NCBI GenBank assembly: GCA_017303355.1
Contig: JAFLCU010000004.1
Location: 186,001 to 250,000 of the forward strand
Source of the DNA: Caulobacterales bacterium
GTDB taxonomy: Bacteria; Pseudomonadota; Alphaproteobacteria; Caulobacterales; Aquidulcibacteraceae
Direction of reading: 5' to 3'
DNA length: 64,000 nucleotides
The first letter of the stretch is position 1; every line of letters starts with the position of its first letter. This document shows, in pieces, positions 1-8,871 of this stretch. The position numbers and the translations under genes were made by a program. The notes under the pieces were generated by a model. That model was given only the letters and a program-made list of their open reading frames with translations, ran no database searches and was not told where the DNA came from.

Positions 1-219
1 AACCCCGTCCGCGGCGGCAATAGCTTGCTTGAACGCCACAACGCCCGCCGGGTCGCCCTGCGCTTCGATATCGCTATTGTAGAGCGGGATGGCGTCGAGA
101 TTGACGACATCAACGCTCATGCCTTCAGGCGCGAGCCTTTGCGCGGCGCGGATCAATGCGCGATTGTAGGAGGCTTGGCGCAGGCTGCCCGCAAAACCGA
201 GAACTTTGATCGGTGTCAT
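1..219 (-). CDS. NAD(P)H-dependent FMN reductase, N-terminal part (runs off window)
   Basis: The reverse strand encodes 73 residues from an ATG at 217-219 to the window edge. The protein opens MTPIKVLGFAGSLR and continues SYNRALIRAA and IPLYNSDIE. The GSLR-x-x-SYNR element is the FMN-phosphate loop of the flavodoxin-like NADPH-dependent FMN reductase family (ChrR/YieF/ArsH-like), which reduces flavin, quinones or metal oxyanions in the cytoplasm. Family members are about 180-190 residues, so over half the gene lies outside the window. It is transcribed leftward, downstream of the M1 peptidase gene, with a REP palindrome in the short gap. The substrate cannot be told from this fragment. Confidence 0.85.
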   Translation of the reverse strand, partial: MTPIKVLGFAGSLRQASYNRALIRAAQRLAPEGMSVDVVNLDAIPLYNSDIEAQGDPAGVVAFKQAIAAADGV

Positions 220-230
220 GCGTCGAATAT

Positions 231-267
231 GGACCGCCGGCGTCCCGCCGGTAAACACCGGCGGTCC
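231..267. repeat. REP palindrome, single copy
   Basis: The arm GGACCGCCGGCG is matched at the other end by CACCGGCGGTCC, giving a near-perfect palindrome in the 54-base gap between the FMN reductase start and the M1 peptidase stop. It belongs to the same family as the units at 8872, 29723, 30305, 31959 and 50082. It could also act as a stem-loop at the 3' end of the M1 peptidase transcript. Confidence 0.85.
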
Positions 268-273
268 GAATAT

Positions 274-2139
274 TTACGCCGCCAGGATGCGATCGACGGC
301 GGCCGCGACGATCGGGTGGTAACCTGCGCGGGCGTGCGCATAGGTGCGGCGCGCGAGCGCTTGGCCCCAGGCGCCGCGCTGCATCAGCGCGCGATAAAGC
401 GGGCGGATGAATTTGCCGCGGCCTTGCTCGCTCAGGAAACGCTCGATCGCGGCTGATGACGGCTCGAACGAATTGTTGATCGCGAGCTCGAGCCAGTTGA
501 AGCGCACCTCCATGTTGCCGATGTCGTCGAGGCCGAAGGCGGCTTCCAGGTCGCGCAATTGCGCGGCGGAAAGCTCGCGCGGCAGCGTTTGCAGATAGCG
601 CTGGCGCTGCATCGTGTTCCAATGCTCCCACGGCGCGGCTGCCGGCGGCCCACCAGCGACGAACGCTTCGATGTAGCCGGGAATGTCGTTGAAGCCGGCG
701 GCGACCGGCGCTTGCGCGTTCGACGGAACGCCCGGCTCGTAGGCCCATTGGTCGAGCATCAATTGCGCTTCCAGCGCCGCATCGCCGCGCACAACATGTT
801 CTCGGAAATCGGCGAGGAATTGCTGCGTCGTCATCGGCTGGAAAGCGTGGCGATCGAAATACGAGCGCAGGTAATTGTCCAGGCGCGCGCGGCCGACGAT
901 GTGTTCCACCGTGCGCAGGAAGAGCGCGCCCTTGTCGTAGGTGATGGCGCTGGAATTGTCGTTGGCGTCGACTTCGCCGACCCAGTGCAGGCGTTGGCCG
1001 TCCGGCGTGACGGTGGTGAGCGCGGTTTGGATGTCGGCCCAGGAGAGCGCCTCGGCCATGCGCGCATTCTCTTCGCCGAACAAAGCTTCGCCGATGCGGC
1101 CTTCGATATAGGAGGTGAAGCCCTCGTTGAGCCAGCCATCGGCCCATACCGCGTTGGTGACGAGATTGCCGGACCACGAATGCGCGAGTTCGTGCGCGAC
1201 GAGCGAGACAAGGCTGCGGTCGCCGGCGAGGAAGGTTGGCGTAAGGAAGGTGAGGCGCGGGTTTTCCATGCCGCCGTACGGGAAGGATGGCGGCAGGATC
1301 AGCACGTCATAGCGGCCCCAGCGGTATGGGCCGTACAGCGCTTCAGCGACATCGATCATGCGTTCCATGTCGGCGCATTCGTACGCCCCGCGCTCGACCA
1401 CGCTGGGCTCGGCCCAGACGCCGGTACGCGGGCCGGTGGCGCGGTGCACGAGATCGCCGATGCCGATGGCGATGAGATAAGGCGGGATCGGTTGCGGCAT
1501 GCGGAAGCGGAAGGCGCGCTGGCCGACGCCGGCGGGCTCGCCGTCCGGCGTCAGCATTTCGGCGCTCATCACCACTTTCAAACCTTCGGGCGCGACGATG
1601 CGCGCGTCGTAGGTTTGGCGAATGCCGGGGCTGTCCTGCGTCGGGATCCAGGTGCGGTTGAGGATCGATTGGCCTTGGCTGAACAGGAATTGCTTGTTGC
1701 TCGCGGTTTGCGCCGGCGTCAGCCATTGCAGCGAGGCGGCGTCCGGGCCGCTTTCGTACTCGATCTCAATCGTGCGCGCGCCGTTGAGCGCGATGGTGAG
1801 CGGCGAGCCAAGCGAGGGGCGGCTTTCGCCGAGCGTGAACGTCGTCTCGGCGCCGCCAGCGCGGACGCGGTGGATGACGAGGTTCAAACTATCGAGCACG
1901 ATCTCGGCTGCATCGTCGCGCGCGACGATCGAGAGCGTGGCTTTTCCGCGCATCACCTTGCGTTCGAAATCGGCGGTCAGATCGAGCGAGACGTGGGTGA
2001 CGCGCGCGATCTCAGGCCGCGCGTGCGTGCTTGTGTCCAGCGGCAGCGGCGCGAGCGGATCGCGGGCGTCGCCCGTGGTCGCGCAAGCGGCCAGGGCTGG
2101 GATGGCGAGAGCGGACGCCAGAAGCGTGCGACGAAGCAT
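274..2139 (-). CDS. M1 family aminopeptidase (leukotriene A4 hydrolase-like), lipoprotein
   Basis: 621 residues. The N terminus is a lipoprotein signal (MLRRTLLASA..LAAC, Cys19), so the enzyme should be exported and lipid-anchored. It then shows the M1 hallmarks: GGMEN at 289-293 (exopeptidase substrate site) and the zinc motif HELAH at 316-320 with the third ligand Glu339 in NEGF, 18 residues after the second His. The N-terminal beta domain, catalytic domain and a C-terminal helical region (from about residue 480, LTA4-hydrolase-like) fill the usual length. Expected role: zinc-dependent release of N-terminal residues from peptides in the periplasm. It lies 84 bp downstream of, and on the same strand as, the repeat membrane protein gene. 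Confidence 0.93.
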   Translation of the reverse strand: MLRRTLLASALAIPALAACATTGDARDPLAPLPLDTSTHARPEIARVTHVSLDLTADFERKVMRGKATLSIVARDDAAEIVLDSLNLVIHRVRAGGAETTFTLGESRPSLGSPLTIALNGARTIEIEYESGPDAASLQWLTPAQTASNKQFLFSQGQSILNRTWIPTQDSPGIRQTYDARIVAPEGLKVVMSAEMLTPDGEPAGVGQRAFRFRMPQPIPPYLIAIGIGDLVHRATGPRTGVWAEPSVVERGAYECADMERMIDVAEALYGPYRWGRYDVLILPPSFPYGGMENPRLTFLTPTFLAGDRSLVSLVAHELAHSWSGNLVTNAVWADGWLNEGFTSYIEGRIGEALFGEENARMAEALSWADIQTALTTVTPDGQRLHWVGEVDANDNSSAITYDKGALFLRTVEHIVGRARLDNYLRSYFDRHAFQPMTTQQFLADFREHVVRGDAALEAQLMLDQWAYEPGVPSNAQAPVAAGFNDIPGYIEAFVAGGPPAAAPWEHWNTMQRQRYLQTLPRELSAAQLRDLEAAFGLDDIGNMEVRFNWLELAINNSFEPSSAAIERFLSEQGRGKFIRPLYRALMQRGAWGQALARRTYAHARAGYHPIVAAAVDRILAA

Positions 2140-2204
2140 GTGTTTCCCCCAAAGATTTGGCCGCTAAAGAGCGAGCCCGAGCGCTGGTGGCAAGAGCTTG
2201 TCTG

Positions 2205-2231
2205 CGAATAGGGTAAAACAGCCCTATTCGT
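2205..2231. repeat. GCGAATAGGG inverted repeat (stem-loop)
   Basis: GCGAATAGGG (from 2207) and its partner CCCTATTCG are separated by about 8 bases, a 9-bp perfect stem that overlaps the stop codon of the leftward gene at 2224. It may terminate or protect that transcript. Its core (CAGCCCTATTCG) also occurs at 23361-23374, so it may be a remnant of the same dispersed repeat. Confidence 0.6.
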
Positions 2232-4365
2232 CCTTCGGCTTCATGATGCCGGAGAAGGTGACCACCGCCAGCGCGGTCAAAATCGCGCCCAGCATGGCGT
2301 AAAGCGCGTGCGCCCAGCGCCAAAGCGCAACACCTTCGAACAGACGCCAATCGCTTTCGCCGAGCGCCATGCCTTGCGGCAATTCCGCGCGTGCGGTGCG
2401 CCCGGGACCGCATCGGCTTTCCTGGCCCAGATCAATCACGGGCAGGGCCACGTCGATGGCGTAGAGCGCGGGCTCCACCGCGCCGTTGCAGGCGCGGCCT
2501 TGCGGCGTCACGAGCGCGCCCTGGGCGTTCATCGTCAGTACGCCGGCCACGCCGAGCGCCAAGAAGAGCGCCAGCGCGCGAATGATGCGGATCGGCGCAA
2601 GCCCGTAACCGGCGCTTACGCCGAAGAGCGAAGAGAGCGCCCACGTGAACGGGCCGGCGGACGCTTGCAGCGTGCGCTGATCGTGTTGCGCCAGCAGGAT
2701 GCGGCGCGCGTCATCGCGTCGGCCCGCGCGCGCATAGATCTGCGCGGCGTGTGTGAAGGGCTGCGGCGAGAAGCGATCTCCATCGCGCTTGGAACGGCGC
2801 AGCCAGGCGAGGCGCGCACGCCAATTTTCCTTCGGGCTGTCGATGCGCTGGTACGAAAATCCATCGAGCGCGAGCGCCGCCGCTTCCGCGCCCCAGCCGG
2901 ATTTCACATCATCATCTAGCGCCGAACAGCTTGCGCCTGTCGTGTCGATGAGCGCGTCTTGCTGCGTGATGAGCCCGCCTGCTTGGATGGGGCCGGTGAT
3001 GCGGGCGTCAGCGAACGAAAAGAACGCGCGTTTGGCGCCGCTGGGATCGGGGCCGCGTAGCTCCAGATTGCTCCAGGCGAGAGCGCCTTCGATGCGGGCG
3101 CGGTCCAACTTGAAACCGCCTTCAATGACGGTTTTCGCGCCGTGCGGCGTAAAGCCGCCTTCCTCGATCTTGAGCGTCAGATTGCCGCCGACCCGCACAT
3201 TCGGCGCACGGATTGCCCAATTGCCCGGATTGATGAAGCGCCCGCCGCCGAAGGCGAGATAGCCTTCGATACGTGCGTCCGCGAGAAACACCTCGCCCTT
3301 GATGTTGGCGCCTTGCAGCAAAGCCGCGCCGCCCACGCTCATGCTGGCGGCGTCGATCGCGCGACCATAGGTGTCGCCGCGCGGCGTCGTGCGATGGGTG
3401 ATCTCGGCGCCGCGCACATCGAAGTTGCGGCCGATCTGCGTGTTGGTGAGCAGCACTTGGCCAGAGACTTTCGCCGTGTTCAGCGCAAGCTCGCCGCCCG
3501 CGATGGCGCTGGCTAGATTGAGCGCCACGCCAAACTCATTGCGCAGCGAAGCGTCGGTGAATTCGAACACCTGCGTGACGCGGGCGCCGACGAAGCGCAC
3601 CTCGCCTTCGGCCTTGAAGCCGTTGCGCATCAGCACAACGCCTATCTCGGCGCCATCCGCCGTGAACGCGGCCGCGTCGCCCGCTTCGGAGCGGTTCAGC
3701 ATCTGACCACCCTCGCAGGAGAGGCCGCCGCCAATGCGTGCTTGTTGCATCCATACGCGGCCAAACGCCTCGAAGCCGCCATCGAAGAACACGGTGCCCG
3801 CAACCTCGATTCCTTGCAGCATGAGTGCGTCTTCGACGCCTTCAGTCGCGCGGGCGAATTTGGCGTCGCGCGCGGCGAGGTCGCCATCGACGCGCGCGCC
3901 GCGCAATTTCACCGTCAGCGTTTCTTGGCCCGGTGCGCCGAGCGGGGCGACGCCGCAGAGATCAAGCTCGCCGTCGATTTGCGTTTCCACGGCGACCAAG
4001 CGCGTGAGCCGGCTGCCTTGCAGCGAGAAGCGGGCAAGCCGGGCGTGGCTGAGATCAATTGGCTCTGGAATTTCGCATTCCACCAGCGCCAGCGCCGGCA
4101 GGCCGGCAGCGCCCGAGCCTGAACAATCTGTAAGGTCGAGCATGCCTTCAATGCGCGCGCCCTTGAGCCGAACGCCGGGCGTGCGGATTGTCCAGCTTGG
4201 ATCGATCGCCAGCATCAGCTTGCGTAAGAACCCGGCGCGGATGGCGGGCTTTGCGCCGCCGGGGCCGGCCATCGGCGTGAAATCCGCGATTTCGCCCGCG
4301 CTGGTGCGGTCCACCACGAATTGCTCGTGTGGCGACAGATCGTTCGCGTCGAACGCCATGCCCAT
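2224..4365 (-). CDS. Large beta-helix-like repeat protein with two C-terminal membrane segments
   Basis: 713 residues with no recognised catalytic motif. From about residue 60 to 480 it consists of degenerate repeats of the form A-x-I-x-G-x-L-x-L-x-G-A (for example RLKGARIEGMLDL, ARIGGGLSCEGG, ANIKGEVFLADARIEG), the kind of pattern that folds as a right-handed beta helix and resembles pentapeptide-repeat proteins. The C-terminal part has two hydrophobic segments, about 595-620 (IRIIRALALFLALGVAG) and about 683-707 (HALYAMLGAILTALAVV), so the repeat domain is probably anchored in the inner membrane. There is no signal peptide. It is divergent from xseA. Some actinobacterial relatives carry the name 'membrane-associated oxidoreductase', but nothing here supports that activity. 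Confidence 0.8.
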   Translation of the reverse strand: MGMAFDANDLSPHEQFVVDRTSAGEIADFTPMAGPGGAKPAIRAGFLRKLMLAIDPSWTIRTPGVRLKGARIEGMLDLTDCSGSGAAGLPALALVECEIPEPIDLSHARLARFSLQGSRLTRLVAVETQIDGELDLCGVAPLGAPGQETLTVKLRGARVDGDLAARDAKFARATEGVEDALMLQGIEVAGTVFFDGGFEAFGRVWMQQARIGGGLSCEGGQMLNRSEAGDAAAFTADGAEIGVVLMRNGFKAEGEVRFVGARVTQVFEFTDASLRNEFGVALNLASAIAGGELALNTAKVSGQVLLTNTQIGRNFDVRGAEITHRTTPRGDTYGRAIDAASMSVGGAALLQGANIKGEVFLADARIEGYLAFGGGRFINPGNWAIRAPNVRVGGNLTLKIEEGGFTPHGAKTVIEGGFKLDRARIEGALAWSNLELRGPDPSGAKRAFFSFADARITGPIQAGGLITQQDALIDTTGASCSALDDDVKSGWGAEAAALALDGFSYQRIDSPKENWRARLAWLRRSKRDGDRFSPQPFTHAAQIYARAGRRDDARRILLAQHDQRTLQASAGPFTWALSSLFGVSAGYGLAPIRIIRALALFLALGVAGVLTMNAQGALVTPQGRACNGAVEPALYAIDVALPVIDLGQESRCGPGRTARAELPQGMALGESDWRLFEGVALWRWAHALYAMLGAILTALAVVTFSGIMKPKDE

Positions 4366-4431
4366 GATCCCCCGGCCCCCCAGCCGGAGGACAGCTAAGC
4401 AAACTCCGCACGCGGGCGCGAGTCGCCTTAT

Positions 4432-5871
4432 ATGAAACTGATGTCAGACGGTAACGCCGCCGCTCCCGCCGCCAATCCTGGCTCGAACCTGCCCGAGGTT
4501 TCGGTCAGTGAACTCGCGCAGGCGGTGAAACGCACGATGGAGACCAATTTCGACCGCGTCCGCGTGCGCGGGGAATTGGGCCGCGTGATGATCGCGAAGT
4601 CTGGGCACCTCTATGTCGATCTGAAGGACGAGAACGCCTCCATCTCCACGGTGATGTGGAAGGCCAATGTGCAGGCGCTGACGTTCAGGCCGGAGGAAGG
4701 GCTGGAGGTCGTCGCCGAGGGGCGTCTCTCCACTTATCCGGGTCGTTCACAATATCAGCTTATCGCCGAGCGCATGGCGCCTGCTGGCGTTGGCGCGCTG
4801 CTGGCGCAGCTGGAGAAGCTCAAGGCCAAGCTCGCCGCCGAAGGCCTGTTTGCCGCCGAGCGCAAGAAGCGCATCCCGTATCTGCCGCGCACCATCGGTG
4901 TGGTCACATCGCCAACGGGCGCAGTGATCCGTGACATTCTGCATCGCCTGCGCGAGCGTTTTCCGTGTCGTGTGATTGTGTGGCCGGTGCTGGTGCAGGG
5001 CGCCGAAGCCGCAGGACAAGTGGCGCGTGCGATCAAGGGTTTCAATACCCTGAGCGGCGATATGCGCCCAGACGTGTTGATTGTCGCGCGCGGCGGCGGC
5101 TCGATCGAGGATCTGTGGGCGTTCAACGAAGAGATCGTGGTGCGCGCCGCGGCCGAGAGCCAAATCCCGCTGATCAGCGCCGTGGGCCATGAGACCGATA
5201 CGACGCTGATCGATTTTGCCTCCGATCTGCGCGCGCCCACGCCAACGGGTGCGGCCGAGAAGGCCGTGCCCGTGCGCGCCGAACTGGTCCAGCGCGTCAC
5301 CGCGCTGGACGGGCGCTTGAAGAACGGCCTGGTGCGCGGGCTTGAGAAGCGTCGCACTGAATTGCGCGCGGCGGCGGGGAAGCTGCCGCGCCTTGAGACG
5401 CTCTTTCAAATCCCACAGCAGCGTTACGATCGCGCCGCTGAGCGCTTGAACGCAGCACTTGTCTCGAACACGCGCGCCGCGCAATCGAAGCTCGATCGCA
5501 TCGCCGTGCGCTTGCGGCCGCAAGCATTGGCGCAGGACATCACCCGCCGCCGCGAGCGCCTGTTGCAGGCGGCGGCGCGTTTGCAGCCGGCCATGCAGCG
5601 GTCGATGGTCACGCAGCGCAAGCATCTCGATGGGGCCGGACGCATGCTGGAAAGCCTGTCGCACAAAAGTGTGCTGGCGCGCGGCTTTGTCATGGTGCAG
5701 CGCGACGATGGATCATTGGTGCGCGCGGCCAAGGATCTGAACGCCGGCGACGTGGTCAATCTGACTTTCGCCGATGAGCAAAAGAAGGCGGTGATCGATC
5801 CGCCGGCTGGCGAGGCTGCCAAGCCTCGCGCGAAGGGCAAGGCCGGCGGCGATCAGGGTTCGTTGTTCTGA
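4432..5871 (+). CDS. xseA: Exodeoxyribonuclease VII large subunit
   Basis: 479 residues, close to the family length. The protein has an N-terminal OB-fold (about 22-115, VSVSELAQAVKR..VRVRGELG) and then the catalytic block VVTSPTGA (157-164), RGGGSIEDL (220-228), GHETDTTL (252-259) and RAPTPT (267-272), all diagnostic of XseA. A long coiled-coil region follows. With XseB (not in this window) it degrades single-stranded DNA to oligonucleotides in repair and recombination. The start could be the ATG at 4432 or the in-frame ATG at 4441 (MSDGNAA); no strong Shine-Dalgarno decides. It ends two bases from the convergent SulP gene. Confidence 0.95.
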   Translation: MKLMSDGNAAAPAANPGSNLPEVSVSELAQAVKRTMETNFDRVRVRGELGRVMIAKSGHLYVDLKDENASISTVMWKANVQALTFRPEEGLEVVAEGRLSTYPGRSQYQLIAERMAPAGVGALLAQLEKLKAKLAAEGLFAAERKKRIPYLPRTIGVVTSPTGAVIRDILHRLRERFPCRVIVWPVLVQGAEAAGQVARAIKGFNTLSGDMRPDVLIVARGGGSIEDLWAFNEEIVVRAAAESQIPLISAVGHETDTTLIDFASDLRAPTPTGAAEKAVPVRAELVQRVTALDGRLKNGLVRGLEKRRTELRAAAGKLPRLETLFQIPQQRYDRAAERLNAALVSNTRAAQSKLDRIAVRLRPQALAQDITRRRERLLQAAARLQPAMQRSMVTQRKHLDGAGRMLESLSHKSVLARGFVMVQRDDGSLVRAAKDLNAGDVVNLTFADEQKKAVIDPPAGEAAKPRAKGKAGGDQGSLF

Positions 5872-5873
5872 CG

Positions 5874-7592
5874 TTAGCTCGCGCTGGTCGCCTTGGCGGC
5901 GGCCGCGATAGCCTCCTCATAGGCGCCCGCCACCTGGAGGTGATCGAGCACGTGGAGCTTGCTTAAGGAAGCTTCCACGCCTGGCGCCAATTCGCAGAAA
6001 ATGACGACGACGCCGTGTGAGCTGCAGCGCTTCAGGAAGCGCTGTAGCGCATTGACGCCGGAGGCGTCCGCCAGCGGCACCGCGTGAAACCGGAGGATGA
6101 ACGCTTTCGGCGGCGGGAAAGCGGCGTCGAGCGCGTCGATCAATCGGCTGGCCGCGCCGAAGAAGAGCGGGCCGCGCAATTCGAACATCTCCACGCCGCG
6201 GGGCAATTCGGCGCGCGCTTCGTATTCCGCGCGGGGGTGTTCAAAATCATCCTGGTCGCGTTCGATCAGAGCCACGCCGCGTGAGATCGCCGTGGCTTCG
6301 CTCATGCGGTGCATGAAGATGATCGCGGCCAGAACGACGCCGACCTCAATGGCGATGGTGAGATCGACCAGCACGGTAAGCAGGAAGGTGGCCAGCAGCA
6401 CGACGCGATCGCCGGCGAGGCCGAACAGCAAGTGGCGGAAGCGCTCCTGCTCGCTCATGTTCCATGCAACGATGGTGAGCACGGCGGCGAGGCTGGCGAG
6501 CGGCACGTGAGCGATCAGCGGCCCGAGGCCCAGCATGAACACAAGCACGAACACGGCGTGGAACATGCCGGCGAACGGGGTCTGCGCGCCGGCGCGGATG
6601 TTGGTGGCGGTGCGCGCGATGGCGCCGGTGGCGGAAATGCCGCCGAACAAGGGCGCCGCGATATTCGCCACGCCTTGGGCGACAACCTCGCAGTTCGAGC
6701 GGTGACGCCGGCCGGTCATGCCGTCGGCCACCATCGCCGAAAGCAAACTCTCCACGCCCGCCAGAAAGGCGATGGTGAGCGCCGAGGGCAGCAATTGCTG
6801 TATGCGTGCGATGCTGAACTCAGGCAGGCGAAAGCTCGGCAGCGCCGTCGCCGCTTCGGCGCCGAAGCGCGAGCCAATGGTCTCCACCGGAAGATTGAAC
6901 GCCCACACGAGCGCTGTGGCGCCGGCGACGCCGATCAGCAATGACGGCCAACGCGGCAAATAGCGTTGCAAGAGCAGAATGGTGGCCAAGACGCCCGCCG
7001 CTAACGCGAACGCCGCGAGGTTCAAGCTCGCGCGCGCCACCCAGAACGCGCTGATTTTCTCGATGAACTCCGCGGGGACCTCCGTCATGGAGAGGCCGAA
7101 AAGATCGCGCAGCTGACTTGTGAAGATAATGACGGCGATGCCGGCGGTGAAGCCGGTGATGACGGGCTCGGGAATATATTTGATCCAATCGCCGACGCGC
7201 AGCAGCCCGGCGACGACAAGGATCAAGCCCGCCAGCATCGTTGCGAGCGCCAAACCATCGTAGCCATATTGATGCACGACGCCATAGACGACGACGATGA
7301 AGGCGCCTGTCGGACCGCCGATCTGGAAGCGGGCGCCGCCGAGCGCGGAAATCAGGAAGCCGGCGATCACCGCGGTGATCAATCCTTGCGCGGGCGTAAC
7401 GCCCGAGGCGATGGCGATGGCCATCGCAAGCGGCACGGCGACGATCGCCACCGTGAGCCCGGCCAATGCGTCGGCCCGTAGTTTCGTCCAGGAATACCCT
7501 TCCTGGGCGATGACCGTGACGGATTTCGGGACGAATAGGCGCCAGTCGCGCCCGCGCTTCTGCCGCGCCGCAGTTTCGGTATCGGCTGACAT
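5874..7592 (-). CDS. SulP family anion transporter with STAS domain
   Basis: About 572 residues from the ATG at 7590-7592 (MSADTETAARQK). I chose this start because the frame stays open further upstream but that extension would run into the divergent DUF2093 gene and its leader. The membrane domain has roughly 10-14 hydrophobic segments, starting with LAGLTVAIVAVPLAMAIA and GGPTGAFIVVV, the SulP signature region. The C-terminal ~110 residues form a STAS domain (PRGVEMFELRGPLFFGAA..). Family members carry sulfate, bicarbonate or other inorganic anions across the inner membrane; which one cannot be told here, as no carbonic anhydrase or sulfate assimilation gene is adjacent. Confidence 0.9.
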   Translation of the reverse strand: MSADTETAARQKRGRDWRLFVPKSVTVIAQEGYSWTKLRADALAGLTVAIVAVPLAMAIAIASGVTPAQGLITAVIAGFLISALGGARFQIGGPTGAFIVVVYGVVHQYGYDGLALATMLAGLILVVAGLLRVGDWIKYIPEPVITGFTAGIAVIIFTSQLRDLFGLSMTEVPAEFIEKISAFWVARASLNLAAFALAAGVLATILLLQRYLPRWPSLLIGVAGATALVWAFNLPVETIGSRFGAEAATALPSFRLPEFSIARIQQLLPSALTIAFLAGVESLLSAMVADGMTGRRHRSNCEVVAQGVANIAAPLFGGISATGAIARTATNIRAGAQTPFAGMFHAVFVLVFMLGLGPLIAHVPLASLAAVLTIVAWNMSEQERFRHLLFGLAGDRVVLLATFLLTVLVDLTIAIEVGVVLAAIIFMHRMSEATAISRGVALIERDQDDFEHPRAEYEARAELPRGVEMFELRGPLFFGAASRLIDALDAAFPPPKAFILRFHAVPLADASGVNALQRFLKRCSSHGVVVIFCELAPGVEASLSKLHVLDHLQVAGAYEEAIAAAAKATSAS

Positions 7593-7722
7593 GAGTCTGT
7601 GTTGATGATCCTCGTTGGCGCGGCCTTTGGAAAGGGGCCAATATGTCGTGGCTGAAGAGTTTTCATGTTGCGCGGCCGCAAGGGTGACGCCGCGCTCCGC
7701 CGAGGGTAGAAGACTCAGCACC

Positions 7723-7932
7723 ATGAACAAACATGATCCAGGCGGCCCCGAAGCGGTCGTGCGCTATGGCGACAACGAGATCACGATCGTGCGTCAGGGG
7801 CTTTATGTCCGCTGCGCGGTGAGCGGCGAGCATATCCCGCTAGATGAACTCAAATATTGGAGCGTCGATCGGCAGGAGGCCTATCGCGGCCCCGCCGAGG
7901 CGACGCAACGCTTGATCGAGAAGAAGTCATGA
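7723..7932 (+). CDS. DUF2093 family small protein
   Basis: 69 residues from the ATG at 7723. The conserved core (YVRCAVSGEHIPLDELKYWSV followed by DRQEAY) is that of DUF2093, a family of short alphaproteobacterial proteins of unknown function. The frame is open upstream to 7615, but homology begins only after MNKHDPGG, and the extra part would lie opposite the SulP promoter. The stop overlaps the ATG of the M23 peptidase gene (ATGA), so the two are very likely co-translated. Confidence 0.88.
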   Translation: MNKHDPGGPEAVVRYGDNEITIVRQGLYVRCAVSGEHIPLDELKYWSVDRQEAYRGPAEATQRLIEKKS

Positions 7933-8846
7933 GGGCGCTGCTGCTCGCACTCGCACTGGCCGCCTGCGCGGGCGCCGAGGCGCCGGCCCAGCCGGAAGCG
8001 CCTGTCGCCGAGCCGCCGGTCGAGATCGTCGGCCCCGTCGAGCCGCCGCCGCCAGCGACGCTCACGCTCGCCTGCGCCGGCGCGTTCACGCAAGGCGGCG
8101 TGGCGCTTTGCCGTACGCTGCCGGGGGCGGCGATTAGCGTCGACGGCGTGGCGAGCGGCGTGGCCGATGCGCAAGGTTGGGCGGTGATCGGCTTCAACCG
8201 CGAACACGGCGCCGAGGGCGTCGTCAGCGCCAGCGCCAGTGGCGCAACCGCCCAAGCCAGCTACGCGATCGCGCAGCGCGAGTTCGATATTCAGCGCGTC
8301 AACGGCCTGCCGCAGCAAACCGTGACGCCGACGGATCCCGCTGTGCTTGAGCGCATTCAACGCGAAGCGGCGCTGAAGCGCGACGCCTTCGCCAGCTTGG
8401 CGCCGTTGGAAGGATTCCTCGATGGCTTCATCATGCCGATTGAAGGCGGCACGGTGACGGGCCGCTGGGGCAATCAGCGCGTGCTCAACGGCACGCCGTC
8501 CACACCGCATTTTGGCTACGATATCGCCGCACCCGCGGGCACGGCGATCCGCGCGCCGGCCGCGGGCGTCGTCACGCTCGCCAATCCGGACATGCATTAC
8601 GAAGGCGGCCTCGTGTTCATTGATCACGGTCAGGGCCTCATCACCATGTATCTGCACATGAGCCGGCTCGATGTCGCCGTCGGCGATCGCGTGGAGCAGG
8701 GCCGGGTGATCGGCGCTGTGGGCGCCAGCGGCCGCGCCACCGGCCCACACCTCTGCTGGCGCATGCGCTGGCGCGAACGCCAGCTTGATCCAAGCGTCGC
8801 GGTTGAAGGTTTGGCCGCGGCGCGGGCTGAATTGCTGGCGCGGTAG
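7929..8846 (+). CDS. M23 (LytM-type) peptidase lipoprotein
   Basis: 305 residues. The start is the ATG that overlaps the preceding stop, giving a lipoprotein signal MRALLLALALAAC (Cys13), followed by a Pro/Ala-rich linker and an M23 domain from about residue 165. Zinc ligands His194 and Asp198 (HFGYD) and the catalytic His274 (GPHLCW) are in place, but the usual second His of the HxH motif is Cys276. Cysteine can bind zinc, so the enzyme may still cut peptidoglycan cross-links, or it may be a non-catalytic amidase activator. It lies directly after the DUF2093 gene and before a paired REP element. Confidence 0.88.
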   Translation: MRALLLALALAACAGAEAPAQPEAPVAEPPVEIVGPVEPPPPATLTLACAGAFTQGGVALCRTLPGAAISVDGVASGVADAQGWAVIGFNREHGAEGVVSASASGATAQASYAIAQREFDIQRVNGLPQQTVTPTDPAVLERIQREAALKRDAFASLAPLEGFLDGFIMPIEGGTVTGRWGNQRVLNGTPSTPHFGYDIAAPAGTAIRAPAAGVVTLANPDMHYEGGLVFIDHGQGLITMYLHMSRLDVAVGDRVEQGRVIGAVGASGRATGPHLCWRMRWRERQLDPSVAVEGLAAARAELLAR

Positions 8847-8871
8847 CGGCGCGCACCGCAGGTTGGCCGCT

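Noticed and set aside
559..2211. A 550-codon open frame on the plus strand opposite the M1 peptidase gene.
   Set aside because: Arg/Ala-rich low-complexity translation; it is the antisense shadow of a GC-rich gene with clear M1 motifs.
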